Of a stretch of DNA of 64,000 nt, positions 24,775 through 34,069 are shown piece after piece. Location of the stretch: positions 92,274-156,273 of the IMG/VR virus record IMGVR_UViG_3300030380_006185; one strand, written 5' to 3'. Both the position numbers and the translations under genes were made by a program. Origin of the DNA: a virus. The notes beneath the pieces were generated by a model. It was not told where the DNA came from. It did no database searches and saw only the letters and a list, made by a program, of their open reading frames with translations. Numbering within the stretch: the first letter of the stretch is position 1; every line of letters begins with the position of its first letter.

Positions 24775-25567
24775 ATAATCCGTTTATTTCACGAAACTTT
24801 TTAACATTATACTCTATAAACTCTAAATTAGCATCCTTTTCTTCTATATCTTGAAAATTATTCATATTTGCCTCTGGTTTATGAGGTAAACCTAAATCAA
24901 AATACATTTTTTGTTCAATGCCCGCCATTACTGGGTTTGATGTATCTATTGATTCAATACATTTCATGTTTTTATATAATCCAAATTCAATTGGGGAAGC
25001 AGTGCCTAATAAATGTACTCTATCTGTTGGGGATAATATTCCATCTTTTATTAAATTGTTTATAACCATATATCTACCAATTGCTTTACCAAAATCTTTA
25101 TTTGGGTGGGGGCAAACATCATTATAATATGAAGCACCGTATGAATATGCTATTTTTTTATATCCTAAATCTTTATACATTTGAGTACATAACGCTGCAT
25201 AATGTTGTGTTTTAGCTTGTACTACTGCAACCTTAGTAACTCCTTCAGGTAATTCAATTTGAGACCATATTTTAGCATTTCTAACTGATTCGCTATAATC
25301 TTCCCAAACATCAGGTACTATAAATTCATCAGGTTTAATTTCTTTAATCCAATGTAGTAAACGATCTGTATTATATGCTTCTCCTAATTCATGTAGTGAA
25401 TTATCCATTACAACATATCTACCTATACTTTTAACATTATTAAAAAATGTTCTATACTCTTCATTTTGATCTAATAAATGAGGTAAACAATAATCATAGT
25501 CATTAAATTCAAGACTTTTACTTAATAAACAAAATGGTACTTCGTGAGATATTTTTACTTTTTTCAT
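24773..25567 (-). CDS. dpdA: DpdA-like 7-deazaguanine DNA transglycosylase (TGT family)
   Basis: The 264-residue protein resembles tRNA-guanine transglycosylase-like phage DpdA: RYVVMDNSLHELG (Asp55 candidate catalytic residue), EFIVPDVWEDYSESVRNA, VHLLGTASPIEFGLYKN and IESIDTSNPVMAG (Asp208). DpdA enzymes swap guanine in DNA for preQ0 or a derivative. The complete preQ0 pathway lies just downstream (FolE2, QueE, QueD, QueC), so the phage probably modifies its own DNA to resist host restriction. Zinc Cys typical of tRNA enzymes are absent, as in phage forms. Confidence 0.65.
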   Translation of the reverse strand: MKKVKISHEVPFCLLSKSLEFNDYDYCLPHLLDQNEEYRTFFNNVKSIGRYVVMDNSLHELGEAYNTDRLLHWIKEIKPDEFIVPDVWEDYSESVRNAKIWSQIELPEGVTKVAVVQAKTQHYAALCTQMYKDLGYKKIAYSYGASYYNDVCPHPNKDFGKAIGRYMVINNLIKDGILSPTDRVHLLGTASPIEFGLYKNMKCIESIDTSNPVMAGIEQKMYFDLGLPHKPEANMNNFQDIEEKDANLEFIEYNVKKFREINGL

Positions 25568-25608
25568 AACCTAAATATAATTAATAACCTTTAAAAAAAC
25601 ACGTAACC

Positions 25609-26631
25609 TTAATAAGTTTTAGTGTTATCTTCGTCTATTTCTTTTATTTTTTGTTGTAAATTTTGTATAGCAATCCCTGATTTTTTACTAGATGCTCCTT
25701 GTTTTTGGATTTTTTGGATTTCATCTAAATATTGTTGTTTTTCTTTTGAAATTAGAGGGGGAGATGAAGGTAAAATGATTTTAGGGGTTGGTTGTTTTTT
25801 AACTAATGTTCTTTTTTTTTCTTTATATAAGTTAACTTTAGGTTTATTTTTTAAAAATAAATTATTTGCAGAAATAAGTAACATAACAGCTAAGGGATCA
25901 AAAACAAATATAAAAACTAATATAAACCAATTTACTACTTGGTCAGTATCTTTTCCTGTAATATTAGCAACATATTTTAAAGGTCCAATTTCAGCAGCAA
26001 CATCTGAGTTAGTTTCTAGGTCTAATATATTTAAATCAAGTTGGGTTACACTATCATTTAAAGCATCTTGTTTTAAAGCTATACTATCTCTTCTAGCAGT
26101 TTGAGAATCTAATTGTTGTTGTATAATTCTACGAGTTGAAGATGATTGAGTAGTTATAAGTTGCCCTTCACTATTAGTATATTGAATAACATTATTACCT
26201 AAACTTTCACTTAATTGAATAATTTGAGTATTTATATCTTGTTGTTCTTTTGATATGTTTTTTATTTGTTGTTTATATCTATCTCGTTTTTTTACTTGAA
26301 CTTCAACTTGTTTATCTACTGCTTGCATTTTATAGGATGTTTCTTGATATGCAGAAACTAAAAATCCGTAAATTCCAAGTGAGGTTATAGCCATCAATGC
26401 AATTAAAGCTGTAATAAGGTATGTTTTTTTAAGCCAATGGATAGTCTTCCAGAATCTTTCTAAATATGAAGCAGTAATCAGTTTAGATGCTTCAAGTATG
26501 CCAGCCATTATAATAACTGCTGTTGCTTGTGATGCAAATAACTTACTAATACCAAAAACACTATAATATGCCGCTACTGTTGCTAAACTTAAAGCAGCTA
26601 CTAAAATTAATATTGGGAAAAATCGTTTCAT
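25609..26631 (-). CDS. Membrane protein with three N-terminal spans, coiled coil and a C-terminal span
   Basis: From ATG 26631 (340 residues) spans are predicted at about 4-25, 34-55 and 71-95, followed by a Gln-rich coiled coil (about 100-225, NISKEQQDINTQIIQLSESL), then a fourth span with FILVFIFVFDPLAVMLLISA and a basic tail. Similar architecture occurs in phage and bacterial membrane proteins of unknown role. It is next to the lysis genes but lacks holin size. A TTG 12 codons upstream falls inside a terminator hairpin and is rejected. Confidence 0.7.
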   Translation of the reverse strand: MKRFFPILILVAALSLATVAAYYSVFGISKLFASQATAVIIMAGILEASKLITASYLERFWKTIHWLKKTYLITALIALMAITSLGIYGFLVSAYQETSYKMQAVDKQVEVQVKKRDRYKQQIKNISKEQQDINTQIIQLSESLGNNVIQYTNSEGQLITTQSSSTRRIIQQQLDSQTARRDSIALKQDALNDSVTQLDLNILDLETNSDVAAEIGPLKYVANITGKDTDQVVNWFILVFIFVFDPLAVMLLISANNLFLKNKPKVNLYKEKKRTLVKKQPTPKIILPSSPPLISKEKQQYLDEIQKIQKQGASSKKSGIAIQNLQQKIKEIDEDNTKTY

Positions 26632-26644
26632 AGCGTGTAAAATA

Positions 26645-26664
26645 AGGAGCCCCTCTTGGGGCTC
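26645..26664. terminator. Strong GC-rich hairpin terminator
   Basis: GGAGCCCC-TCTT-GGGGCTCC is a perfect 8-bp stem with a four-base loop, flanked by A/T-rich sequence on both sides. On the minus strand it terminates the lysis operon ending with the small membrane protein at 26684. Confidence 0.75.
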
Positions 26665-26683
26665 CAAATATTTTTAAATAAAA

Positions 26684-26839
26684 TTATGATTTAAAAGCAA
26701 GTAAGAATTCTCTTACTCCAATACCGAATGCAATACCTGCATATAATACAGCACCTTTTAACAATAATGCAACACCAACTCCACCTGCTAAAGCAGCTCG
26801 GAACCATGATGAGTTTACGATTGATTTGATTTTATTCAT
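26684..26839 (-). CDS. 51-residue hydrophobic protein, possible holin or spanin-like partner
   Basis: MNKIKSIVNSSWFRAALAGG is followed by GVALLLKGAVLYAGIAFGIG, two short membrane stretches with Gly/Ala-rich character. It sits directly downstream of the amidase, ends just before a strong terminator, and could belong to the lysis set. Assignment as holin is inference only. Confidence 0.5.
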   Translation of the reverse strand: MNKIKSIVNSSWFRAALAGGVGVALLLKGAVLYAGIAFGIGVREFLLAFKS

Positions 26840-26858
26840 TATATTGATTTTTGGGGGT

Positions 26859-27563
26859 TTATACTATTTTACTAGATTCAACTTCTTGAATCATTTGGAA
26901 ATGAACTTTAGCTATTCTATCTCTACCTTCTTCTGATAAAAGATACTTGTGACAGTTATCTGAATTAGTCATAAAAAAATTTTCAGAAAGTATTGCAGGC
27001 ATTGAAGTATTAATAAGAACGTAAAAATTAGATTCTTGATCTACATCACCATCTGAATAGGTGTCTTTTCTCATGTATTCTCCTGGAAACTCTCTAAGTG
27101 CTTTTTCAAATAATATAGTAGCTATATCATCCGATTTAGTTTCACCTACTGAAGTATACACTGACCACCCATTAGCAGACTCACTACTAAATCCATTAGC
27201 ATGTACACTTACATATATGCATTTTTGTGATGAAGATTTTGCTATTTGGTTGGCTGTTTTAACACGTTCTGAAAGGCTTATATCTTCTTGAGTGTCAACT
27301 AAATTAATATATTCGATTCCTGCTTCATTGCACATTTTAACTAAACGATTTACAATTGCTCTATTAAATTCTCCTTCAAATAATTGAGTCCCATCAGGCC
27401 ACACAGGTGATCTTTTGCCTGGTGTTTGGTATACCCCATCTATAATACCACCATGCCCATTATCAAATATCCAAAGATAATTTGATTTAGGTGTTGGGTT
27501 ATTTTGGGTAACAGTAAGATCATATTCTGTCCCACAATTAGGACATTTTATTGTTTTATCCAT
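26859..27563 (-). CDS. N-acetylmuramoyl-L-alanine amidase (endolysin)
   Basis: From ATG 27563 the protein has 234 residues. It starts with a short zinc-ribbon-like piece (IKCPNCGTEYDL), then an Amidase_3 domain: WIFDNGHGGIIDGVYQ (metal His), GEFNRAIVNRLV (metal Glu), CIYVSVHANGF (metal His) and ILSENFFMTN (catalytic Glu). No signal peptide is visible, so release needs a holin. It overlaps the two-span protein gene upstream by 8 bases. Confidence 0.88.
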   Translation of the reverse strand: MDKTIKCPNCGTEYDLTVTQNNPTPKSNYLWIFDNGHGGIIDGVYQTPGKRSPVWPDGTQLFEGEFNRAIVNRLVKMCNEAGIEYINLVDTQEDISLSERVKTANQIAKSSSQKCIYVSVHANGFSSESANGWSVYTSVGETKSDDIATILFEKALREFPGEYMRKDTYSDGDVDQESNFYVLINTSMPAILSENFFMTNSDNCHKYLLSEEGRDRIAKVHFQMIQEVESSKIV

Positions 27564-27801
27564 TGGAGTCTGTTTTATTTGTTTTAGAGTTAGCAAAGGC
27601 TTTAATTGTTGAAACACCCAACATAGTGGCTGAGAAGATAAGCATTGAGTCAAATAATCTTTCATTTATTGAAAAAAAATGAAAACCATCACCTATAAAG
27701 GCAATACAAACAAGAATCCCAGAAATAATACCCATTGTTTTTTTAGAGGAATATTTACTGTCGTTTAGGTCTTCTTTAAAAATATCTTTTACAAACTTCA
27801 T
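27556..27801 (-). CDS. Two-span holin-like membrane protein
   Basis: The 81-residue protein has a charged N-terminus (KFVKDIFKEDLNDSKYSSKK), two membrane spans (GIISGILVCIAFIGDGF, FDSMLIFSATMLGVSTIKAF) and a polar end. Size, topology and position just upstream of the amidase fit a holin. A late-type motif lies 12 bases before the start. Confidence 0.6.
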   Translation of the reverse strand: MKFVKDIFKEDLNDSKYSSKKTMGIISGILVCIAFIGDGFHFFSINERLFDSMLIFSATMLGVSTIKAFANSKTNKTDSNG

Positions 27802-27813
27802 AGTGTTGTTTGT

Positions 27814-27823
27814 TAATAAATAT
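27814..27823 (-). promoter_or_regulatory. Late-type motif variant ATATTTATTA before lysis genes
   Basis: Coding-strand ATATTTATTA lies 12 bases upstream of the holin-like gene, a variant of the motif found before structural genes, consistent with late lysis expression. Confidence 0.45.
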
Positions 27824-27825
27824 TG

Positions 27826-29535
27826 TTAACCGTCACAACTTACACAATCTGCAATTCTTGATCCTAAATCTCCTTTAATTACTGAGTCTGTTCTTAGGTA
27901 ATAAAGGGTTTTTATTCCTAATTTCCATGCTTCTATATGAACTTGATTTATCCATCTAGGTGAGTCAGTTGGTGAAAAACATAAATTAAGAGATTGAGTT
28001 TGATCTATATATTTTTGTCTAATAGCAGCTTGCTGAACTAAACCTAATTGATTAATTTCTGCAAAAGTTAAAAATACTTCTTTATCATCTTCATTTAATA
28101 CTTCACTTGGTAAATTTTGAACAGACCCATCATCTGCTAAAATTTGATCCCATACTTTATCTATATCATGACCTTTTTCTCTTAGAAGATTTTGTAAATC
28201 TGGATTTTTAACAATAAATGTGCCTTTAGCACCATTAAATGTGTACATATTAGCAGGATAAGGCTCAATACCAGCTGAGCAGTTGCTAATTCTAGAATTG
28301 GAGACAGTAGGGGCAATAGCTAAAACATGAGTATTTCTCATTCCAGTACCTTTACACCATAAAGGTTCACCGTATTCTTGGGCTAATTGTCTACTTGCTG
28401 CTTCTGCTTTAAGTTTTATATTACTAAAAATGGTGTGTGTCCAAGCTGTAGAAGCAATTGAATTAAAAGGTAAATTTTTCTTTTGTAAAAAGGTATGCCA
28501 ACCCATTACTCCTAAACCTAATGCTCTGCCTTTTGAAGCATGTCTATGTGTACGCTTCATAGATTCTTGTCCACTAGTTTTATCTATAAATTCTTGCATT
28601 ACACCATCTAAAAAGTAAACAGCAGTTTCAACTACATCAGTATCTTTCCATTCATCGTATTTAGCTAAATTTAATGAAGATAAACAACATATAAATGAAT
28701 GCTCTTCGTCTGTGTGTAGTGTTATTTCAGAACAAATATTAGTCATAGACACGTTTAAATTATTCATTAAATATGCCATAGGATTATCTTTATTAATGTT
28801 ATCTTCAAACATTATATAAGGTTCACCTGTTTCAACCCGTGACTTTAAAATTTCTAACCATAAATCCATTGCTTCTTGATCTCGATCATTTAATTTTCTC
28901 ATAAAGGTATCATCAACAACTACACATTGGTGTAAATTTAAACACTGTCTATTTGGGTCACCTTTAGGTCTACGAATTTGTAAAAATTCTTTAATATCTG
29001 GGTGGTTAATATTTAGATTAACAGATGCTGCTCCTCTTCTTACTGATCCTTGGTTGGTTGCTATAATGGTTGAATCATAAATTTTAGCCCAAGGTACTAC
29101 ACCTTCACTTTTACCATTTCCTCTAATTGAAGCACCTCTTCCTCTAATTTTAGATAAAGAAATACCAACACCCCCACCATAAGAAGTTAATCTCATTAGT
29201 TCAGCATTTGTTAAACCAATACCTCTAACTGAGTCAGGAGTATCAATTCCAAAACATGAGATAGGTAAACCTCTATCTGTTCCAGTATTTGATAAGACAG
29301 GGGAAGCTAAACCAATCCACCCATTCCAAATATATTTAAAAAACTTTCCTGCTAAATCAGGTCGTTCTAATCTATCAGCAACTGCATTAGCTACTCTTCT
29401 ATATGCTTTTTTAGGTGTTTCACCTGGGAGGAGATATCCCTTTGAGATTGTAGACAAAGCTACTTCATCTAAAAATTCAGGGTAATCTTTACCTTTTTCC
29501 CATTGTGTATAATCTGCAATTAAATTGTTATCCAT
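27826..29535 (-). CDS. nrdA: Ribonucleotide reductase class I large subunit NrdA
   Basis: From ATG 29535 (569 residues) the protein lacks the N-terminal ATP-cone and is shorter than E. coli NrdA. It keeps PVLSNTGTDRGLPISCFG with the first active Cys, RLTSYGGGVGISLSKIRGRG, NICSEITL with the radical Cys, and ends IADCVSCDG, the CxxC that passes electrons. It reduces NDPs to dNDPs for phage DNA. It forms an operon with nrdB. Confidence 0.93.
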   Translation of the reverse strand: MDNNLIADYTQWEKGKDYPEFLDEVALSTISKGYLLPGETPKKAYRRVANAVADRLERPDLAGKFFKYIWNGWIGLASPVLSNTGTDRGLPISCFGIDTPDSVRGIGLTNAELMRLTSYGGGVGISLSKIRGRGASIRGNGKSEGVVPWAKIYDSTIIATNQGSVRRGAASVNLNINHPDIKEFLQIRRPKGDPNRQCLNLHQCVVVDDTFMRKLNDRDQEAMDLWLEILKSRVETGEPYIMFEDNINKDNPMAYLMNNLNVSMTNICSEITLHTDEEHSFICCLSSLNLAKYDEWKDTDVVETAVYFLDGVMQEFIDKTSGQESMKRTHRHASKGRALGLGVMGWHTFLQKKNLPFNSIASTAWTHTIFSNIKLKAEAASRQLAQEYGEPLWCKGTGMRNTHVLAIAPTVSNSRISNCSAGIEPYPANMYTFNGAKGTFIVKNPDLQNLLREKGHDIDKVWDQILADDGSVQNLPSEVLNEDDKEVFLTFAEINQLGLVQQAAIRQKYIDQTQSLNLCFSPTDSPRWINQVHIEAWKLGIKTLYYLRTDSVIKGDLGSRIADCVSCDG

Positions 29536-29540
29536 AACTT

Positions 29541-30530
29541 TTAAAATATTGAAGTGGAATCCCACTCTAAGTGTCCTTTACTATAATTTGTTACTCTATT
29601 AGCAAAAAAGTCTGTATGTTGCTTTCCAGCACTTAATGAATCAAACCATTTCATGTTTTTAACTGAAGTCATATCAACATCTAATATAATGGGTCTATAT
29701 CCTAAGTCTGATAGTTTTGTATTGACTCTATTTTTAATAAAATTTTGTAGGTCATATTTTGAACATCCTTCAAGATCACCTAATTCATAAACTTTATCTA
29801 TAAAATCTAATTCAAGTTGAAGAGAAAGTAATGCAGCTTCATTAATTGATGCTTCTAATTCAGGTGTTTTTAAATGTGGGTTTTCTTCTAATAATGTTCT
29901 AAATAACCAACACCCTGCTTCTGAGTGCATTGATTCATCTCTAATACTCCATTCAACAATTTGTCCTACACCTTTTAATTTGTTTCTCATTTTAAATGAA
30001 AGTAAAACAGCAAATGAAGAAAATAAATTTACACCTTCTGTAAATGCAGAAAATACAGCTAACGATTTAGCTCTTTCATGCCAATCTACTTCTCCATTAA
30101 ATGAATCTCTAACATCCATTAATGTTTCTATTTTAGCCATTGTGGTTTCATCTTCTAAAAATTCACTAAAATCATCTAATCCTAATTCTTCATTCAATAA
30201 AGAATAAGCTTCAGCGTGAATAGTTTCCATAGCACCAAAAGTTGTGGCCATTGCTATAATTTCAGGTTTTCTAAACCATTTTGTAACTAATCCTGTCCAA
30301 TAATCATTTACAACGGTTTCAGTTTGTGCAAACCCTTTTAAAATTGAACCTATTATATTTTTTTCAGTTTCTGTAAGATTTTGTTTCCAGTCATTTACAT
30401 CTGACATCATAGGTACTTCTGTGTGTATCCAATGAGCTTGTTGTTGTTTTAGCCAATAGTCAAAGGCTTGGGGGTATTCAAAAGGTTTATAGACTATTCT
30501 TTCTTGTAGTAAGTTTGTTTTTTTAGACAT
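29541..30530 (-). CDS. nrdB: Ribonucleotide reductase class I small subunit NrdB
   Basis: The 329-residue ferritin-like protein carries diiron ligands in FAQTETVVNDYW, METIHAEAY (Glu, His and the radical Tyr), FTEGVNLFSSF and RDESMHSEAG. The retained Tyr suggests a tyrosyl radical enzyme. It pairs with NrdA encoded directly downstream; both genes are separated by about 5 bases. Confidence 0.93.
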   Translation of the reverse strand: MSKKTNLLQERIVYKPFEYPQAFDYWLKQQQAHWIHTEVPMMSDVNDWKQNLTETEKNIIGSILKGFAQTETVVNDYWTGLVTKWFRKPEIIAMATTFGAMETIHAEAYSLLNEELGLDDFSEFLEDETTMAKIETLMDVRDSFNGEVDWHERAKSLAVFSAFTEGVNLFSSFAVLLSFKMRNKLKGVGQIVEWSIRDESMHSEAGCWLFRTLLEENPHLKTPELEASINEAALLSLQLELDFIDKVYELGDLEGCSKYDLQNFIKNRVNTKLSDLGYRPIILDVDMTSVKNMKWFDSLSAGKQHTDFFANRVTNYSKGHLEWDSTSIF

Positions 30531-30551
30531 TTTTTTAATAAAATTTTTAGG

Positions 30552-31913
30552 TTATGAATTTAATTCAAAGAACTTTCTTTTTAACATTTGACGATCTAAA
30601 TTGTCAAAATTATCATGACTTGAAGAATTTGGTAATACAACGGTATCAGCTTCATCATCATAGACATCTCCAATCTCTATTTTTCCAATAGTTGTGTCTA
30701 CATTTACTTGATAGGTAAGGCCATCCATCCCATATCGGTTTTTCATAATGTGAAATCTTCCTGTTCCGTTAACTTTATCTTCTTTTTTCCGTGATAGAGA
30801 GATTGACAGATCTGTTATCATCATTTTATCGTAGCTACCAGCTGCTTTGTCACCTTCTATGACATTATCTTTAGCGCCTGCTCTATTTACTTGGGAAACC
30901 GACCATATCGGTATATTTAGTTGTCTTGCCAATCCCTTTGTACTAGTATAAATATCATCAATTTCACCTTTACGATCAACTGTTTTCTTTTTTGTTGAAA
31001 GTAAATCAATATAATCAATAAGAATTAGATCAGGTTTGATTCCTAAATCAGTAACTTTTTTAATATGCGCTTCTATTGTAGACATAGTAGTTTTACCCAT
31101 AGGATATTCTTTAATTATTAATTCGCCTGGGAGTTCGGGTACTGTTTCTTCTACTTTAGTTTTATGTTTTTCTAATGTATCTACAGGTACACTAGTAAAG
31201 AAAGCATCATATCGTCTACCTGTATAAGATTCACTTAATTCTAGTGTATAATGGATTACATTATATCCCATTTTAACAGCAAACCCACCCAAAGCAACTA
31301 ATGTCCAAGATTTACCACCACCTGGGTTACCAAATATTAATCCTAAGTCACCATTACCTAAACCACCTTGTATTAATTGGTTTATAGGTTCCCAAGGAGT
31401 TGGGACAATTGTTCTATGATCTTCTCTATATCTAGACTCTACATCTTTTCTATATTCATGTCCTATATTTTTATCTTGACCAGCTTTCATAGCTGCTTCA
31501 ATCATAAATTTTATAGAATCATAATCCCCTGCTTTAAGTAAATCAACACTATTTAATAATGCTTTTTTAAGTTGTTGGTTTTTACAAAATGCAGAGAATT
31601 CTTCTTGAACATAAGCTAAATCATCAATATCTGCTTTATATGCTTCACGAAGTTGTTCTCTAATTGAAACTTGAAGTACTTCATTCTCTACTTTTTTCAT
31701 TTCAACTTTTAAAATATCCATTGAAATAGTAGTATGATATTTTTCATAATAATCTAATATTTCATTTATAACCCATTTATGTGCTGGGTTGGTGAAATAT
31801 TCACTATCTAAAACATCATTTATATTTTGTAAAAAATTCTTATGTGTTAACAGGGAAGAAATTACTTTCATTTGAAAGACTGGTCCATATTCGTCAATTG
31901 ATTTTAACGTCAT
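30552..31913 (-). CDS. 41: Replicative DNA helicase, DnaB-like (T4 gp41-like)
   Basis: The 453-residue protein has an N-terminal helical DnaB domain and a RecA-type motor with Walker A GNPGGGKS at 195-202, HYTLELSESYTGRRYD and Walker B DLILIDYIDLL at 295-305. It also has IPIWSVSQVNRAG (sensor) and the arginine-finger region KVNGTGRFHIMKNRYGMDG. It unwinds the fork ahead of gp43. No gp61-type primase was seen in this window. Confidence 0.9.
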   Translation of the reverse strand: MTLKSIDEYGPVFQMKVISSLLTHKNFLQNINDVLDSEYFTNPAHKWVINEILDYYEKYHTTISMDILKVEMKKVENEVLQVSIREQLREAYKADIDDLAYVQEEFSAFCKNQQLKKALLNSVDLLKAGDYDSIKFMIEAAMKAGQDKNIGHEYRKDVESRYREDHRTIVPTPWEPINQLIQGGLGNGDLGLIFGNPGGGKSWTLVALGGFAVKMGYNVIHYTLELSESYTGRRYDAFFTSVPVDTLEKHKTKVEETVPELPGELIIKEYPMGKTTMSTIEAHIKKVTDLGIKPDLILIDYIDLLSTKKKTVDRKGEIDDIYTSTKGLARQLNIPIWSVSQVNRAGAKDNVIEGDKAAGSYDKMMITDLSISLSRKKEDKVNGTGRFHIMKNRYGMDGLTYQVNVDTTIGKIEIGDVYDDEADTVVLPNSSSHDNFDNLDRQMLKRKFFELNS

Positions 31914-31946
31914 TTTTTATAACTTTTATTTAAATGTAACAATAAT

Positions 31947-32975
31947 TTATTTGTCTTCCAACAAATTTTCAAAAACTTCTTTAATCCATATATCAACATT
32001 TCTTATTAAACCTCCAAGTTGGTCTTGTTGATACATTTCTACAAATTGTGAAGGTAAATAGTTTAAAGGTTCATTTTCTACAAACTTATCTATAAACATT
32101 TTATCCTTATCATCCATCATAGGATTTGACAGATCCATAACCTTATATTTATTTTCTAATAATTCTATATCGTGTAAAACACGAGCATATATTACATGAT
32201 CTTTTAATTTTTCTTCACATAAATCTAATAGATCATCAAAAGACATATTTTTTTCTGTAAGTTCAGGAAATAATTTATATAATTTTTTAAGTCCTAATCC
32301 TTTAATACCTGGTATTCCATCAGAGTTATCTCCCATTAATAATTTATATAGTAAAAAATTGTGAGGTGTAACTTTAAATTTATCCTTTACAGTTTGACTT
32401 ACATAAAACTCTTTTTCAATTGGTCTATAAACAACAGTGTTTTCATCAACTAATTGAAGATAATCTTTATCACTAGATACTATAAAAGCCCTATCATCAG
32501 GTTTAGTAGGTAATGTTTGAGCTAAATAAGCTATAATATCATCTGCTTCTACTTTATCAATTGATATAGTTTTTACTGGAAGGGTTTTTAGGTACTGAAT
32601 TATTCTGGTGATTTGGTCAACTTTAGCTTGGTCTTCTTCTTCTATGTTATCAAATATATCCCAATTAGTAATTCTATTTACATTCCTATTAGATTTATAT
32701 TCAGGGATAATGTTTTTTCTATTATTAGAAGACCCAACCCCATCAAACACAACATATACTTGAGTTGGTTGGATATGTTTAATCAAAAAACCAAGTGATC
32801 GAAAAAATCCCCCTAAACCTCCAATATGTGCCCCATCGGGGTTGACAGCTCTTATAACACTAAAATTTCTGAAAAACAAATTTAAGCCGTCGATGAGCAT
32901 ATATCGTTCGGTTGTTGGCAATTCTTGTCCGTTTTCTTGAATATTATCAAGGAGGTTTAGAAGGTCTTTTTTCAT
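31947..32975 (-). CDS. 5'-3' exonuclease (FEN/T4 RNase H-like)
   Basis: From ATG 32975 (342 residues) the protein has FEN-type motifs: YMLIDGLNLFFRNF, VYVVFDGVGSSNNRK, VEADDIIAYLAQTL, IVSSDKDYLQLV and the helix-hairpin-helix GDNSDGIPGIKGLGLKKLYK. It removes RNA primers and 5' flaps on the lagging strand. It lies between uvsX and the helicase gene with 7 bases to the former. Confidence 0.85.
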   Translation of the reverse strand: MKKDLLNLLDNIQENGQELPTTERYMLIDGLNLFFRNFSVIRAVNPDGAHIGGLGGFFRSLGFLIKHIQPTQVYVVFDGVGSSNNRKNIIPEYKSNRNVNRITNWDIFDNIEEEDQAKVDQITRIIQYLKTLPVKTISIDKVEADDIIAYLAQTLPTKPDDRAFIVSSDKDYLQLVDENTVVYRPIEKEFYVSQTVKDKFKVTPHNFLLYKLLMGDNSDGIPGIKGLGLKKLYKLFPELTEKNMSFDDLLDLCEEKLKDHVIYARVLHDIELLENKYKVMDLSNPMMDDKDKMFIDKFVENEPLNYLPSQFVEMYQQDQLGGLIRNVDIWIKEVFENLLEDK

Positions 32976-32982
32976 ATAACTT

Positions 32983-34059
32983 TTATTCTGGTTCAGTAAC
33001 AAAGGCTTCAACTTGTGAAGTATCGGAATTTTCTTCAATTATATTAAAGTCTCCTCCACCTAACACACGTCTCCACTCTTCTACTTGTGATTCTTTGTAT
33101 TTCTTTAAATCTTTATCTGTGTCTGTAATAAATCCATGAGGGGTCATAATAATTCTTCCTCTAGATTGTATACCATTAATGTGATTTTTATCAATCTGTA
33201 AATTGGTTCGTTTAGCAAATTCTACTTGTTTACCATCTTTGATAGCTTTTAGCTTGGATGTTCCAGAATCTGCAATATTTCCAAATGTTACTACAAATGT
33301 AGCATCAAACCACATTGCAAAACCACCTTTATTCATTAATTTAGGTTGTCCCATAGGTACAACAGGTTTAGCTGCCCAAACTTTATTAACACAAACTAAA
33401 GTATTCGTGTATTTTGAGCTTTCTTTACGTGATAATGTAATACGCTGGTTAACATTATTTCCGAATTGAGTTGACATAGCACCTGCATTCCATTCATTGT
33501 TGTTTTTGTTTGATTTAACAGACATTTCACAAGGTACAGAACCAATTGAATCCCATAAAAATAAGAGATCATATGGTAAATTACCTTTCTTTTGTTCATC
33601 CATTAAATCTAAAATAAATGCAGCAACATCTTCAATTGTGTTAATAGATTCTCTATCAACATAAATAAATTGACCTTCATAATCAATTAATTCACCTGTA
33701 TTTTCATCTAATATTTCATTAACTTCAAAGCCCATCATCTTAGCATGCTCCCAAGACCACTTCATTTCAGTTACAATAAAAACAGGTAATATACCACGTT
33801 TTTGGGCAGCAACTGCTGCCTCAAGTAACGCGGTAGTTTTTCCTGTGTCTGAATGTCCTCTAAGTAAAACAATATGACCTAAAGGTATTCCTGGTACTGA
33901 TGTAACTTCTTGAAATGCCGGTGAAAGTGGGATCCAATCTTGTGCTTTAAATTTAACATTAGATGCTAAACCTTTTTTGTTTTTAAAACTATTTAAATTA
34001 AAACTAGATTTCAATTCCTTATCTACTGCTTCTGACAGTGATTTTCTTTTTCTTGGCAT
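32983..34059 (-). CDS. uvsX: RecA-like recombinase UvsX
   Basis: The 358-residue protein has Walker A GHSDTGKT at residues 68-75, DLLFLWDSIGSVPCEMSVK (Walker B and following loop) and MSTQFGNNVNQRITLSRKE. It also has the DNA-binding loop region VVPMGQPKLMNKGGFAMWFD. It drives strand exchange for recombination-dependent replication and repair. It starts with a basic N-terminus (PRKRKSL). Confidence 0.9.
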   Translation of the reverse strand: MPRKRKSLSEAVDKELKSSFNLNSFKNKKGLASNVKFKAQDWIPLSPAFQEVTSVPGIPLGHIVLLRGHSDTGKTTALLEAAVAAQKRGILPVFIVTEMKWSWEHAKMMGFEVNEILDENTGELIDYEGQFIYVDRESINTIEDVAAFILDLMDEQKKGNLPYDLLFLWDSIGSVPCEMSVKSNKNNNEWNAGAMSTQFGNNVNQRITLSRKESSKYTNTLVCVNKVWAAKPVVPMGQPKLMNKGGFAMWFDATFVVTFGNIADSGTSKLKAIKDGKQVEFAKRTNLQIDKNHINGIQSRGRIIMTPHGFITDTDKDLKKYKESQVEEWRRVLGGGDFNIIEENSDTSQVEAFVTEPE

Positions 34060-34069
34060 ATAAATTTAT

